Shown here in pieces: positions 43,297-54,849 of a stretch of 64,000 nt of DNA. A program made the translations under genes and the position numbers. Numbering within the stretch: the stretch's first letter is position 1; each line of letters begins with the position of its first letter. The notes under the pieces are model-generated. The model was not told the DNA's origin and ran no database searches. It saw only the letters and a list, made by a program, of their open reading frames with translations. The stretch comes from Phaseolus vulgaris. Lineage: Eukaryota; Streptophyta; Magnoliopsida; Fabales; Fabaceae. The stretch lies in NCBI RefSeq assembly GCF_000499845.2, contig NC_023753.2:22103932-22167931 (forward strand), given 5' to 3'.

Positions 43297-44978
43297 TCAT
43301 CCCAAACTATTGATTGCAATGGTAAAGTGAAACAACAAATAAATGGAAAAGCAAGCTTGTGGATAAATTAGCTTGTGAACCTAAGTGCTAGTAGGTGTGG
43401 TTGGCATTGCATAGTTTAAAGGTCTTATGGTTCAGAAAAAACAATCTAGATATGCAAAGTTCTTTAGTGTTTTTAGGTCCCAGCTGAAGGATTGTCCTTT
43501 GGAAAGTTTATTGACACTCAATATAAAATGTAGATATTAAATATCATCATTAAAAAAAATAGATACAAACTAACAACCAATATCCTAGCATTTACATTCC
43601 AGAGCGCAATTGTTGCTTTCACATCATTCAATGTACCTCAAATTTATTTGGGAACTTAACCAAGTAACATATTAGTTGAAATAGGTAAAGGAATTCAATT
43701 ACATGAAGAATTAAATCAAGAATAGTGTACCTGAAACATTAACATGAGGTTTTATCATACCATTCAACAGATAGCTGAATGGAATACTTATCTACTAAAT
43801 AATTGTGACACTGAAACAAATTTGCAAGACAATATATTCTACATCCATTGGTCAATGATACCAGAATTAGAATAAGGGGATAAGGATAATAAGAACTGTA
43901 ACTACATCATTGCAGAATGGAGGATTGTGGATCACAATGTTATTCTTTCACTCATTAATTTGCTGATCTTAAAAGTCAACAGATTGATCAGTATATTTGC
44001 CAAATCAAGCTTGATCATAGGTGGAAGTAGAATATCCATAACTTTATGTTGACTTTCTAATATAACTAAAATAAACCCAATGATATGTTAAAAAGTAGAA
44101 TGATGTTAGTTAATGGACAGACAAAATTTGCATTCTAATGAGAATTAAAAAGAAGAAAAAAAAAACATTATTTTTCCTATGAAATTATATAAGTTTCTAG
44201 TGCTTACATTCAAATGACAAGCGTTTAAGAAAGTCTAGTTATAACCTCCACACAAAAAATAAAGTTGATGGTTCAACGTATTTTCTGGAATCCATAATAT
44301 TTGAAAGAGTAAAGATTCACACTGCAATGCCTCAATCCATAGTATTCTCATTCACTTTTAACCTCACTTAAGTAAGTGTTTTGATTCCTACACATCAAGA
44401 ACCTCCTCTCCTTCATGTTTACTCATCCATAATGGTGAAGAGAAAACAAAAAGGGAAGAATACAAGGTGTTGAAACAAGTGGACCTTGAAATCAGAATCC
44501 CTTCTGGATTGCAAAACAAGTTTCAAATAAATATGTTTATAAAAGAAATTCAAATTACCAAATTTGGAAGTGAAAAAAAAAAATTAATCATGGATTTACC
44601 TTTACTTCCAAATTGATCATGAAACAAAATCGGATTAATCAATTTAAAATTAAAAAAAAAAATACCAAGTGTATTTCATGAATACATTTTTTATTGTATA
44701 ATTTAAAATATTAAATTAAAAACAAATAATTTCATGTAGAATCTCGAATACAACACTCAACTTTTTTACTTCTAGATTATTTTGTTCAAAATTTTCATAA
44801 CAGAATGCACCAAGGGATACTTTTGACAATTCCTACATTCATTAAGATGCAGAAAGGAACTATGGTAGTATCAAAAGAAAGACCCAATCGGTGAGGAGTA
44901 TTATGGGCTTTGTTTCTGACTAGGTGAAGTCCATTTAGGTCATACCACCAATTCCAAAAAAATAAATTAAGAGCGTTT
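43297..44978. other. AT-rich spacer
   Basis: DNA right of solo LTR X-1. Short ORFs only, no domain recognised, no terminal repeats found. A poly(A)-like run lies near 44155-44165. Confidence 0.5.
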
Positions 44979-45505
44979 GACTCTTTCTTCCTACACCTCC
45001 ATACCTTCTTCTGCCACCCCATACTAAATGTAAAAATACCGTTTTCTCCTTTTTTGTGACACCTCCATACATAATCCGGAAGCTGTTTTTGAATCTGGAA
45101 GTGTTCTTGAGATTTATAAAATCCAGAACTCTTTTTTGCATTTGAAATAAGCCTATGGATTATGTAATCCGGATATATTCCAGATTACATAATCCGGAAG
45201 TCAATCTCATATTTAGAAAAGACTTATGGATTATGTAATCTGGAAGCTAATCACTCCTCTGAAAAAAAGGCTTCTGGATTACATAATTTGAAAGCTAATT
45301 TTATGTATAGAAAAGACTTCCAGATTATGTAATCCGGAAGCTATTCACAAAAGGCTTCCGGATTACATAATCCAGAAGCTAATTCTGGATCTAGAAAAAG
45401 ACTTCCGGATTATGTAATCCGAAATATTAATAAAGAGTATTTTTGGAATATAAAAAATATATGGAGGTGACACAAGAAGGTATGGAGGTGCAGGAAGAAG
45501 CAGCC
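44979..45505. mobile_element. Mutator-type MITE, 527 bp
   Basis: A perfect 9-bp duplication AGAGCGTTT (44970-44978, 45506-45514) flanks inverted ends of about 40 bp (left gactctttcttcctacacctc; right end complement ggctgcttcttcctgcacctc). The interior is a chain of about ten palindromic units near CCGGATTATGTAATCCGG. There is no ORF. It shares terminal and internal sequence with 6824-7192 and with the ends of the 7211-10768 MULE. Confidence 0.88.
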
Positions 45506-45514
45506 AGAGCGTTT

Positions 45515-46895
45515 CCTTTTCCATCCCATCAAATAAATAAAATGATTAAATATATCATCTAATTCACTCTCATTCTAAAAAGTTCTTTCCAAACACACTC
45601 CAAAAAAGTTATTTGAAAAAATATATTTACCTTTACTTCCTTTTCAGAAAATATTTTCCAAAAATATATTTGTTGAATTATGCGAAGTATGTTCCAGAAA
45701 ACTTCCAGAAAAGATAATCCAAAGATATTTTGAAAAAGGATAAAACATTTGTTTTGAAAATATATGGGTACAGAATGAATTTTAATAGACTTTTTTGAAA
45801 ATTGATGGGTGCAGGAAGAAATTTAGTAGGGTGCAGAAAGAAATGCCCAAAAACTAATTCGCTCATTTGAAGCACTCCCGTGGATAATATCAACACTAAT
45901 GAATATATTATATTAATATAGTAAATTTTCAAGTATTAACTTAAATATGGTATTGATGAAAAAATAAATAAAAATATAGGGATATATTTAAAATAATTTT
46001 ACATAAAATTCTATTTTTTTAAGTATGCTAACTAGGTTAGTGTACATGGTATAACCTATCAGTTTTTCATCTATTGTTGTTGAAGATCTCACGTCAACTA
46101 GAGATTAAAATATTTCATAATACATAGGTGGGTGCAAATTTCACCTCATAAGCCGATAAGTTAGGATTAAATCAACTTCTTAGTATCTATCAATTATTCT
46201 TACTAACAATTATCTAAAAGGTGTTGTTTAAATTTTTTAGAACTGAAAAATGTATAATTTTTGTAGGTTACTAATTCTACAAGGAGAGGAGACCAAATTA
46301 TATATGGAGGAAGAAAGTAGATAAAAAAAGAAATAAAATATATATAAAATTGAATGTTTAATATTATATATATATATATCATATTGTTCTTGATGTTTTT
46401 TAAAATAATTAGCACATATATACGAAATTTTTTAGAATTTTAATTTTAGATTTATAAACAAAACTTTTGTAATTGAATCTTAAATCTGTTGTAAATTATA
46501 GCAATTTTATTAACTCAAAATCTCAATTAAAAATTTGCTAAAGATTATTTTAAATAAAAATAATAATTTGCTTGAATAATTAAAAAAATCTGAAGACACA
46601 CCAATGTATTAAACCTAAAAAAATGTGTTTCGTAATAACTTATTCCATTTATTTATCAGTTAGACTATGGGATTAAAACTTAAAAAATTAAAATTAAAAA
46701 CATAAAATAGGAGAAATAGGAGACCAATTCATAGTACTTTCTTTAAATATATTTTGCCAATGCATATAAAAAAAGCGCATTTATATTTTTTCTGCAATGA
46801 AAAAAAATTAGGACGACAAAAAAACGTGCAAAATGTAGAAGTATACAGATAAAAAGTAAATTAAAGTTAGGAAAATTAAAATTATGGTGCGAATA
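45515..46895. other. AT-rich spacer left of the shugoshin gene
   Basis: No gene is seen. Near 45795-45845 a short gtgcaggaagaaat ... gtgcagaaagaaat pair resembles a degenerate end of the same MITE family. A (TA)n run lies at about 46365-46380. Confidence 0.5.
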
Positions 46896-46906
46896 CAAGA
46901 ATATTT

Positions 46907-47051
46907 TATAAATAGAAATTCACATATATTCATTCATAGCAAAGATTTTTTTTAAATTAAAGTATTTTCCACTCATGTACGGTGTTTTTTATGGATCCAA
47001 ATAAAACAGTTTAAAAAATGGGAGGAAAAAAGCTGTAGGAGGACCGTTGGA
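46907..47051 (+). promoter_or_regulatory. Candidate shugoshin promoter: TATA box and MSA-like element
   Basis: TATAAATA stands at 46907-46914. At 47041-47051 ggaccgttgga is, on the minus strand, TCCAACGGTCC, 10 of 11 matches to the M-phase-specific activator consensus YCYAACGGYYA bound by MYB3R factors. It lies about 150 bp before the start codon. G2/M expression would fit a cohesion protector; this is inferred from sequence only. Confidence 0.5.
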
Positions 47052-47196
47052 GATAGAAGATTCAAAAGTGAGGTTTGGAATTAGGTTTGGGAAGTCGTTT
47101 GTCTCTAATTTCTTGAGTGGTGACGATTCCGATTCCAACATTTTCTCCTCTCTTCAATCCACGCAGTAACACGGGCGGAAGCTGAGAAAGGGAGTT

Positions 47197-49925
47197 ATGG
47201 AAATGGAAGGTGGTGGCGCCGTCTTCGTCAAATCTAATTCCGACGCCGTTGGAGGTACCCATTCTTCTGCCTTAGGGTTTTTTCATTTAGTACTCTTTTA
47301 ATGATTTCGCTCATCTTTCACCGCCATATTTTGCCTTCGATTAGGGTTTCTTCGCTCCAATTGAGTTATAATGTCCGGGATAGCTAATATGTTACGATCT
47401 AATTTGTGGTTATATAGCGCTTAGGTTTTTCCATCCGCTAGATTTGTTGAAGTTCAAAAGTTCAAACGAAATTCTACATGCAAATATGCGAATTTTTAAA
47501 CTGAAATCTCACTTCACGAGCTGCAGGTGTAAAAGCAAAGAGGGTGAAAGTGGGGAAGGGAGATTCTGTTCATGTGGGTGTGGGGGTAGGAATTGGAGTT
47601 TCGCAAAACAAAATTCTTGCTGATGTAACCAACTTGCTCCAACAACCAAAGCAACCCGTCTCTACTGAACAGCTTCTCAAGGTATATTATATACACTACA
47701 CATACATATATACATCTCGTGTTTCGTTTTTGTTTATTTCTCTCATTAGCTTCACAATTTGCTGATGTATGTTTTGAATTTGTTTCCCAGGAAAAGGAAA
47801 TGTTAATGAAGCTTCTTGCTAATAGAGAGTAAGTTATACTTTCTCTCTGGATTTGGTCTACTTTTCTGTGTTTTGTCTCTGGTCTGTGTGATTTTGGTGG
47901 CGATAGTTTTCATTTACTGGGGTTATCTCAACTTGTGTGGACAGTGCGATTATAGAATCTTGTAAAGCTGAGCTACAGAAGTGTCAAATCAATTTTCAGA
48001 AAGTAAGGAAGCAAAATGCGGAATTTGCCCTCACAAATAGTCAAATGCTGGCGGTATGGACCAATGTTTTTAACATTCAAGTTTTTTGCTCTTGTTGAAA
48101 TTCTAATCTACAATTGCTGTTGTGTGTTTGACGATGCAATGCAGGAGCATAATTCAAGTAGACAGAAGGTGCGTCTTGAAATGAAAACTGTTGGTGCTTG
48201 TGTCACTTATATTGCTTTCAATTTTCTTATGATGAGTTGAGTGATATTGAATTTGTTGCCATTCAGCTAAGGGAACTTCAGCTTGAACTAGGAATCAAAA
48301 ATGGGATACTTAGTGCTATGAAATTAGAATTGACGGTCAGTTTAATGCATCTCTAACCTGATAAATTGCAAATGAGCAAGTGATAAAGACTTATTTTTTG
48401 TTTTTGACTTTGCAATTTTCTTTCTCTAGGAAAAAAAAGAGCAGACAAGTAAATTGAAGCCTGAAACTAATGTTAATGAGGTACTGTATGAATTTTCAGT
48501 TTTTTGTTTCTTCTGCTAGTGGGTCTTCCCTTCTTGGTGGCACCGCAACAGTTCACCTTTTTTCTTAACAACTATTAGGTGAGAGCATGCCAGAATAAGC
48601 AGTCGGATCAGTCATTCCAAGAAGATAACAAGCGGAGTGCAAAAAGGAGGAAAGTGTCCCAATCTCGATGTACGTTAGTGGACCACTTTGTGTGTGTGTG
48701 TGTGTGCACATGTAATTTCAATGTAAATAATCTCTAAAGAGGTCTTTCTCTCATGCAGCCTCTGCACCTGCCGTAATTAAACAATTCAAATCCATGGAAA
48801 AGCTTGCAAACCAAAGGTATAAGTTTGAGTTTGTTTTACTATGTTGCACTAATTTCTGAACTCCAAAATTTGAGTTTGCACTACTTGCAAGTTACTACAT
48901 AGGAACAAGGTAGCTCATATAACTCCCTTGAATATGCAATACAGGTATAGTTTGAGAAGGCAATCTGCAAGCTTGAAAGATGAAAAACCAGAACCAACGG
49001 AAGATTTCATGGAGGAAGTCGAAATAAAAGATGATATTTCAAATCTACAAGAAAATTTGGCCAATGAAAGTGGGACCATATCATTGGTGTCCAAGGTTCA
49101 TGACGAAGCCAGAGAAACTACAGAATGTAACTGTACATAACTTGTCCATTTTCTTAATTTCTTGCAATCTTGCCATATCGAGCCTTATGCATAGTCTTTG
49201 CATGCCAGCTTCAAGACTTACTAACAGTGAACAAGTTCATCCCAAAAGGAACATTGAAAAGAAGAGGTAAGCTTATACTCCCACTTTCTGATTGGATTTT
49301 ATTAATAGCTGGGTATTTTTGAGTAATTTAGATGATAAAAAAACCTGCTTACCTATGTTTGAGAGTTATCTCAGGAATAGTATGAGAAGACTTACTAACA
49401 GGTTCAAGCCAGAGAATCCAGAGCCTACAGAGGACTCAAAACCTACTAACACTGAAAAATTTCATCCCGAAAGGAACATTGAAAAGAAGAGGTAAGCTTA
49501 TACTCCCACTTTCTGATTGGATTTTATTAATAGCTGGGTATTTGTGACTAATTTAGATAATAAAAAAACCTGCTTACCTATCTTTGAGAGTTATCTACAG
49601 GAATAGTATGAGAAGACAAACTAACAGGTTCAAGCCAGAGAATCCAGAGCCAACAGAGGACTCATTTGAGTTAAATGATTCAAAAGTTAATGTCTCCCAA
49701 TTATCTGATAATATGTCAGAAAAATGTTGTCCTACATCAACTATAACTTCTGCTGGACAAGAAAACAATTCCGGTTCATTGGTGTCTCAGGAAACTCGCA
49801 GATCATCGGTTGGGCGGCCATTGCGTCGGACAGTTGAGAAGGTTGTATCCTACAAGGAAGTTCCCCTCAATGTGAAGATGCGAAGAGATAAATCAGGCAA
49901 TTTCGTTATCAACAACTCTGTATGA
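47197..49925 (+). CDS. SGO: SHUGOSHIN (centromeric cohesion protector), 13 exons, 444 aa
   Basis: Exons by splice sites and phase: 47197-47254, 47527-47681, 47791-47828, 47945-48053, 48145-48168, 48267-48335, 48430-48480, 48579-48669, 48759-48816, 48945-49126, 49209-49266, 49375-49491, 49601-49925; all introns gt...ag, total 1335 nt. The start is the first ATG in frame (MEMEGGG). The N-terminal coiled coil (about residues 35-155) has the plant shugoshin pattern ILADVTNLLQQ, KEKEMLMKLLANR, AIIESCKAELQKC, RKQNAEFALTNSQML. The basic C-terminal SGO motif is GRPLRRTVEKVVSYKEVPLN followed by VKMRR. Known role of the family: with PP2A-B' it protects Rec8-type cohesin at centromeres in meiosis I. Exons 12 and 13 begin with near-identical MRRxTNRFKPENPEPTED modules, related to exon 10 (SLRRQSASLKDEKPEPTED), from a tandem intragenic duplication. 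I cannot say which paralogue (SGO1 or SGO2) it is. Confidence 0.9.
49219..49668 (+). repeat. Tandem duplication of an exon-intron unit in the shugoshin gene
   Basis: Unit one (about 49219-49443) and unit two (about 49444-49668) have a period of 225-226 bp. Each holds an exon end (TNxExxHPxRNIEKKR), a 108-109-bp intron and the next exon start (NSMRRxTNRFKPENPEPTED). The two introns (49267-49374 and 49492-49600) differ at only about six positions, so the copy is recent compared with other parts of the gene. Phase 2 is kept, so the frame is preserved. Confidence 0.85.
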
Positions 49926-51545
49926 GCATGAAGTGGAAACTGGTAATGCTCGATATCCAGTTACATAGTACAGCGGGGGTAGGTTATTGAATAGTAGCTT
50001 CTTGTTTAGGGCCATGCATCATTGAAAACGGATGTACGTTATTATGATAATCGCAATGGTAATATTTGATTCATTTGTTGATTTTCCTGCTTTATTATTC
50101 CTTCCCTTAATACTGTAAAAAGTGGTCCATTTCAAAATAGTTGCGGAGTAGCTTTCTGTTTTCAAATTGAAAAAAGGGTTCACGGCCAAAAAATCAAAGG
50201 AAGGAGTATCATGTGTGTAGAGAATCACTGTATTTTGCAAATATAATTTTACCTGAACTCCATTTTGTCGATAATCAAGTTTACAGACTATTTATATTAA
50301 GATAAATTTATCAAAAAAGTGATTTTGATAAAATGTTATTCAGTTTCGTAGATAAAAAGTACATTTGTCAAAAGCATGACTTGGAGGTTACGGTACAGTG
50401 ATGACCAAAAACAACATTCATGCATATGTTCCTAATTGTGTGCCAAATGCATTCCTGAATGTACTTATTTATATTCCAGGTGATGTTTAACAAACATTTC
50501 TCATTATGTATTGGTATGACACATCTTGTACCAATATTATTAATATATATTCTCTTTTGTTGCTGAGAAGAAAAATATTGTCCAAAGCACATATATATAA
50601 AGTTATGAAAATATTTTAGTCAATGCATATCTTATTTCTTCTTAGGTGTGAAGCTTTAATTATATAATTACATAAAATAACTCTAATATTAAAATTATCA
50701 AATAGATTAGCATACATTATGAATATTGGAGCGTGGAACGTGAGCTTGCATGCTGAGAAATGCCTTCAATTGGATAGAAAATAAAAGTTTAACCTGTATC
50801 CTTTATTTTATTTTCCGAAACTTACAAAATTAATGAATACGAAAAAAAGGAGTTCTTAGATAATGAATGTAGGGCTGATGAATTCAGGACAGTTAAGGGT
50901 CTCTTTGTTTGTCATCTAAATTAAAATCCTCTCACCTTGTTCTGTTTTAATTTGAAATTTATTGTTGAGATTAATTCAAGTTCTTATGACACTAATTTTA
51001 CCTAGCTTTAGAACAAGTCCATAAATTGCTTTTATACCTCTATGGATTAAATTTGGGGCAATTTTTCTCTGCATCATATCTTTTCCAACATGCACCCAAT
51101 CTACTATTGAAAATGACAAAAATATTTTTTCTAAATGAAAAAAATAACATTACACAAAAGGACGGTGTAAATAAAAATTACTTCCAGAACCTATTATCTG
51201 AAAATATTTTAGATTTCAATTTTTGAAATACATTTTTTAATTCTGGAAATTTTTATCTAGAATGCATTTTTAGTTTTGTGTTCTAGATTTTTTTTTTGTC
51301 CAGAATGTATTTTTTTATTTTATTTACTATTTCAGATTCAAATATCCAGAATAAGAATAATTTTAGAATTTTGAAAAAATAATAGGGTGCAGGATTGATA
51401 TGGTGCAAGAAGTAATTGCCTAAATTTGATTTCCAAACAAAAGTTTCAATTGGGCCTTTTGCAGCTCTCTATTTTCTTCTTACACCTATATTATTAACCA
51501 AATAAAATCTTTACGTAATGTCATGGATATCATCAACCCTAAGCA
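49926..51545. other. Shugoshin 3' flank and spacer
   Basis: Contains the presumed 3' UTR (to roughly 50250). No further gene is found. Near 51385-51412 gggtgcagg...ggtgcaagaagtaatt resembles degenerate MITE ends. It ends in the CCCTAAGCA target site of the next MULE. Confidence 0.5.
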
Positions 51546-52188
51546 GGCAGCTTCTTCATGCACCTGAATGACTTCTTCAGTCACCCTCTATAAATTTAAA
51601 ATTTCGAAATCACCCTTCAATAAAAAGTTAAAAATAAAAGTCACAATGTTTTACGGTTGGTTGATCAGTGAAGATGTGTGGGTTAAAGGTGGTGGTGGTG
51701 TCAATATTAGCTGTGGTGATGGTGTTAATGGCGGTTCGTGGTGGTAGTGTTGTTTTCAGGTGAGTTTTCGGTGTCCTTAGTTGCATTCTTGGACTCTTTG
51801 TGTTTCATAATGGGTAATCTGACAAATCAACAGACTAGGTAATATGTAAGTTTTAAAATTAATTAATCATATTCTGGATTATGTAACACGAAACTAACTC
51901 CCAGATCCGGAATAACATTTTGGCTTAGTCCATCTGTAATATGGATTTGATAACCTAGAAAGTTAATCCAGATTTGGAATTGAGTTTCATATACACAATT
52001 CGGAACATAGCTACTAAATTTTAAAATTTTGGATTAGGCAATTAAAAAATATACCAGATCCAGAAATGAAGCGAAATTGATGATGAAATGTTTCCATAAT
52101 TCGTAATCTGGAAGGTAATTTTTTAGTTATAAAATGACTTATGGATTACTCAATTTGGAAGGTATTTTTTAGTTATAATATGACTTAA

Positions 52189-53120
52189 TGATGACTATTT
52201 TACAACAAGTGTAAGAAGTAATAAATTTGTCCCTAAGAACGGATATCGAACCCATAAGGAACGGTTGAATTTTCAAGTACAATATTCACTAAATAAAAAA
52301 AAATATGTAAAAGTTTGTTGGAAAAGTTGTTGAGTATGATGAATTTCCAAGAATTTAAATAAAACAAAGTAAAAGATTTGTGTGATTCAATTGGGAAAAT
52401 TAGGATTGGAGTTCATCCTTCTCACTCGTATGTATTCTTAAAAAAGATAATAATATTCAGTATTGATTGATATCGATGCATATATAAAAATTATTCATAT
52501 CGATTTCTCGTATACAAAACTATTAAAAGAGTCTCCTAAATATCGATATCTTGCATATTTATAAAAACTCCTTATCATTATGAATAAATGTTATAAAGCA
52601 ATTAACATTTCAAATGTATTCTTAGCATTCAAATATGTTAAGCATTATCATTTAGCTCAGATTCTTAAAAGTACTTTTCAGTCAAATCTAAGGATCAAAA
52701 TCATGAATAATTCAAACTTTGAGAATAAAATGATAATACCAATCATCAATCAAGAACTGAAATATTATAGATAGATATCACCTCAATACATAAGACTTTG
52801 AACAAATTACTCTCAATCTTGAAAGGAATAATTAGCCACTCACGTTGACCATTAAAGGCATGGAAAGCAAGAAACGAAGATTCAGGATGTTTCTCCTTGA
52901 CGGCTGTCTCTTCTAGGGTTTTCTATCTCCTTCTATTCTCCCAATGATGGCTAGGGTTATGTCTCATGCCTTCTATTTAACCTAGTTGGACTTAGGTTAA
53001 GTGACATCTCGCATAAGCAAGTTATTACTTGCTTGGGCGAGTTTGACGAGAAAAAGGCTCAACTTCACTGGAGTGAACTCGCTTGGGCCAGTTCCTCTTG
53101 AACGATCTTGCTTGGGCAAG
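52189..53120 (+). repeat. X LTR copy X-2, 3'-truncated
   Basis: Starts TGATGACTATTTTACAAC and follows the X consensus (aatttgtccctaagaacgg, ttcatccttctcactc, tcaatcaagaac, ctcaatacataag) to about 53120, where the last 250 bp or so are replaced by inverted copy X-3. Confidence 0.75.
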
Positions 53121-54365
53121 TGATAAATGTCGAATTTCAGTAATATTTCATATTAAAATATAGGCACTTATGGTTATTAATTGATAAAATAAACATAAAG
53201 TAACTCCTAATTTATGAATTTAACCTTTTTACATATTTTGTGATTTTAATTTAAATAAGAACAATTTATTTCTAAAATTGTGTTAATTTAATGATTCTAG
53301 GAAAGAATGAAGATGATTGGGCAAAAGGAGAATATAAAAAGTTAAAAAGGGAAAGTTGGAACACACCAACATTCACCAAAGCTCGCCCAAACTCGCCTAA
53401 GCCATACGCCTCTAGAGGATCGAGCTCAATCATGCCCAAGTGAGATTACTCCACTGGAGTTGTGCCTTTTTTTCATGCTTCTCGCTCAGGCGAGCCCAAT
53501 AACGCCCAAGTGAGAAGTCACTTAACCCAAGCCAATTAGGTTAAATAGGAGGCTTGAGACACAACCCTAGACATGCAAGATTGAGAGAAAAACACTATTG
53601 AGTAAATTGTAATCCAGTTGGGAGAATATGAGGTGTTAGAAACCCTAGAGGAGGCAGTCGTCAAGGAAAAACATTCAGAATCTTCTTTTCTTACTCTCCC
53701 TATTTGTAATAGCCAACATGTGTGACTAATTCTACCTTTTGGGATTGAGAGTAATCTATTCAAATTCTTATGTACTGAGGTGATATATAAATATAATATT
53801 TTGTTCTTGATTGATGATTGGTATTATCATTTTGTTAGTAATGCTTGTTCGCCTTGATCTCAAAATTTAGATTTGACTGGAAAGTACTTCTAAGTTTCTT
53901 ACCCAAATGATAATGCTTAACATATTTGAATGCTATGAATAGATTTGAAATGTTAATTGTTATCAACGTCTGATCTTACTGATAAGAAGTTTTTATAAAT
54001 ATGCGAGGAATCGATATTTAGGAAGCATGTTAATAATTTTATATGCGAGGAATCGATATAAATGATTTTTATATGGGCATCAATATCAATCAAAGGACAC
54101 AGTATTGTCATGCTAATCAAAATACATAAAAGTAAGAAAGATGAACTCCAATCCTATTTTTCCAATTGAAGCAACAAACTTTTTGACTTGTTTTCTTATT
54201 AATCATTGTCATCATAACAAATTCCAACAAACTTTATTATTTTGTTTTCTATTTAGTGAATCTTTTACTTGATTATTCAATTGTTCATTGTGGGTTCGAT
54301 ATTCGTCCTTATGGACAAATTATTACTTCTAACAACACGGTGCACTTGTCGTAGAAAAGTCATCA
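53121..54365 (-). repeat. X LTR copy X-3, inverted, complete
   Basis: Minus-strand TGATGACTTTTCTACGAC...GACATTTATCA, 1245 bp. Together with X-2 it forms a tail-to-tail inverted pair with arms of about 0.9 kb. The flanks GCAAG and ACGAG are not a convincing target duplication. Confidence 0.75.
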
Positions 54366-54583
54366 ACGAGTGGAAGGAGCTGTGCCGGAATGCAAAAGTT
54401 GTGGAGGAAAGGTGTTGCGGGGTGATAGAAGAGAGGAAAGAGAGCGAGTAAAGGGTAAAGTAAAGGTAAAATGTTTAGATTTTTTTTAAAATTATTTACT
54501 AGAGGACCTAATAGTAAATTCATATTTAGTATGCGGTGTCAGAAGAAGTCATCGGGGTGCAAGAAGAAGCAGCCCCCTAAGCA

Positions 54584-54849
54584 ACCCTCTTTGCCAACCA
54601 TTTCTACCAAGCCTTGTTTCCAATACCATCATAATGGGCATGTCAAATATTGACTTTCACTACAAAGTCACACCAATCATTATATTTTAAAATGATAACA
54701 ACAACTACCGTATAGAGAATATTGTGTTACTAAACACAAATTATGGTTAACTTTATTTTATGAGTATATAATGTTTGTTTTTAAGAATTGAATTCGTATT
54801 TTGTGATATATTACTAGTTATGGAATTATATATTCGAATTAGAAAAATG
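54584..54849. other. Short spacer between MULE shell and plastid insert
   Basis: Across the MULE target site a short frame (INPKQ before 51545, PSLPTISTKPCFQ after 54583) continues into CFQYHHNGHVKY-stop, which looks like a decayed CCHC knuckle. It may be the relic of a gag gene hit by the MULE; evidence is slight. Confidence 0.3.

Larger units (their letters stand above)
51546..54574. mobile_element. MULE shell, 3029 bp, filled by two X LTR copies
   Basis: A perfect 9-bp duplication CCCTAAGCA (51537-51545, 54575-54583) flanks ends ggcagcttcttcatgcacc and ggtgcaagaagaagcagcc. The terminal region continues into sequence like that of 7211-10768 (left ccttcaataaaaagttaaaaata; right tactagaggacctaatagtaaattc). 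Left subterminal DNA (51840-52190) has degenerate ggattatgtaa units. No transposase is left: the middle (52189-54365) is occupied by X LTRs. Confidence 0.82.

Noticed and set aside
48016..48240. 74-codon frame overlapping shugoshin exons 4-5
   Set aside because: Wrong frame read across an intron; the spliced model uses a different frame with consistent phases.
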